A stretch of DNA of 6,155 bases from FEN-1297 sp964498065 (lineage in GTDB: Bacteria > Bacteroidota > Ignavibacteria > Ignavibacteriales > Ignavibacteriaceae), in NCBI GenBank assembly GCA_964498065.1, contig CAZCFZ010000156.1, positions 1 through 6,155 of the forward strand. The letters are read 5' to 3'. The position numbers and the translations under genes were made by a program. The first letter of the stretch is position 1. Each line of letters opens with the position of its first letter. Under the pieces are notes generated by a model. That model had not been told where the DNA came from. It worked only from the letters and a program-made list of their open reading frames with translations, and searched no databases. Of the stretch, positions 6,050 to 6,155 are shown piece after piece.

Positions 6050-6155
6050 ATGGATACGGAAGCTTTAGGAAGAACCCGAACCGGAAGGTTCTTCATGAGT
6101 ATTATGGCCGCAATAATGGAAAGCCGTTTGCGGTACAAATTTTTCGGGCCTCAAA
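6050..6155 (+). CDS. Probable class I SAM-dependent methyltransferase, N-terminal fragment
   Basis: The first 35 codons of a gene that runs off the window. It starts with ATG after GGGG at 6041-6044. The segment MAAIMESRLRYKFFGP (residues 19-34) resembles the N-terminal helix found just before the SAM-binding domain in a group of UbiE-like bacterial methyltransferases. The glycine-rich SAM motif itself (of the type EIGCGTG) would lie beyond the window, so the catalytic domain is not seen. A long spacer separates it from the polysaccharide genes, so it may be unrelated to them. The reading frame is good; the function rests on recall of this short N-terminal pattern. Confidence 0.6.
   Translation, partial: MDTEALGRTRTGRFFMSIMAAIMESRLRYKFFGPQ

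Noticed and set aside
1..6155. Mobile element or phage origin of the duplicated oxidoreductases
   Set aside because: I found no transposase, integrase, terminal inverted repeats or target duplications around the duplicated unit; homologous recombination between paralogs is enough.

Overview
This AT-rich window looks like part of a bacterial surface-polysaccharide (O-antigen, capsule or exopolysaccharide) locus. Every confident gene is on the + strand. In order they are: a Gfo/Idh/MocA-type sugar oxidoreductase, a family 2 glycosyltransferase, a second copy of the same oxidoreductase, a FemAB/BioF2-like acyltransferase, a small frameshifted gene remnant, and the first 35 codons of a probable SAM-dependent methyltransferase. 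Low GC, long AT-rich spacers, TTG starts and promoter-like sequences that fit both the sigma-70 pattern and the TTTG/TAnnTTTG pattern of Bacteroidota hint at the Bacteroidota/Ignavibacteriota side of the tree. The good Shine-Dalgarno sequences before several genes are less typical of Bacteroidota, so this placement is weak.

Region by region: 1-254 is a leader with a good promoter candidate (28-56), two short inverted repeats and the ribosome binding site of the first gene. 255-3672 is probably one operon of three genes with gaps of 55 and 60 bases. 3673-3976 is a 304-base spacer with a weak promoter candidate. 3977-5050 is the FemAB-like gene. 5051-6049 holds no intact gene but contains a decayed small gene at 5285-5530 and a 10-bp hairpin at 5861-5894. 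6050 to the window end is the start of the methyltransferase gene.

The two oxidoreductases are the most informative part. Taken from an ATT codon at 255, the first is exactly 397 residues, the same as the second, and the two align with no gap at a constant offset of 2224 bases. Their first 100 residues share 59 identities, yet 326 bases near the 3' end are identical. This mosaic points to recent gene conversion or duplication with recombination. Both copies replace the acidic and histidine positions of the usual family DxGxH motif by H and Y. The second copy also has Lys in place of the first glycine of the nucleotide-binding GxGxxA motif.

A plausible joint role, which is inference, is that the oxidoreductases modify a nucleotide sugar, the glycosyltransferase transfers a sugar to the growing glycan, and the FemAB-like enzyme adds an acyl or aminoacyl group. 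I found no CRISPR array, tRNA, rRNA or insertion sequence, and no convincing wholly new system. The points most worth following are the mosaic duplicate pair, the ATT start and the triple-frameshift remnant.
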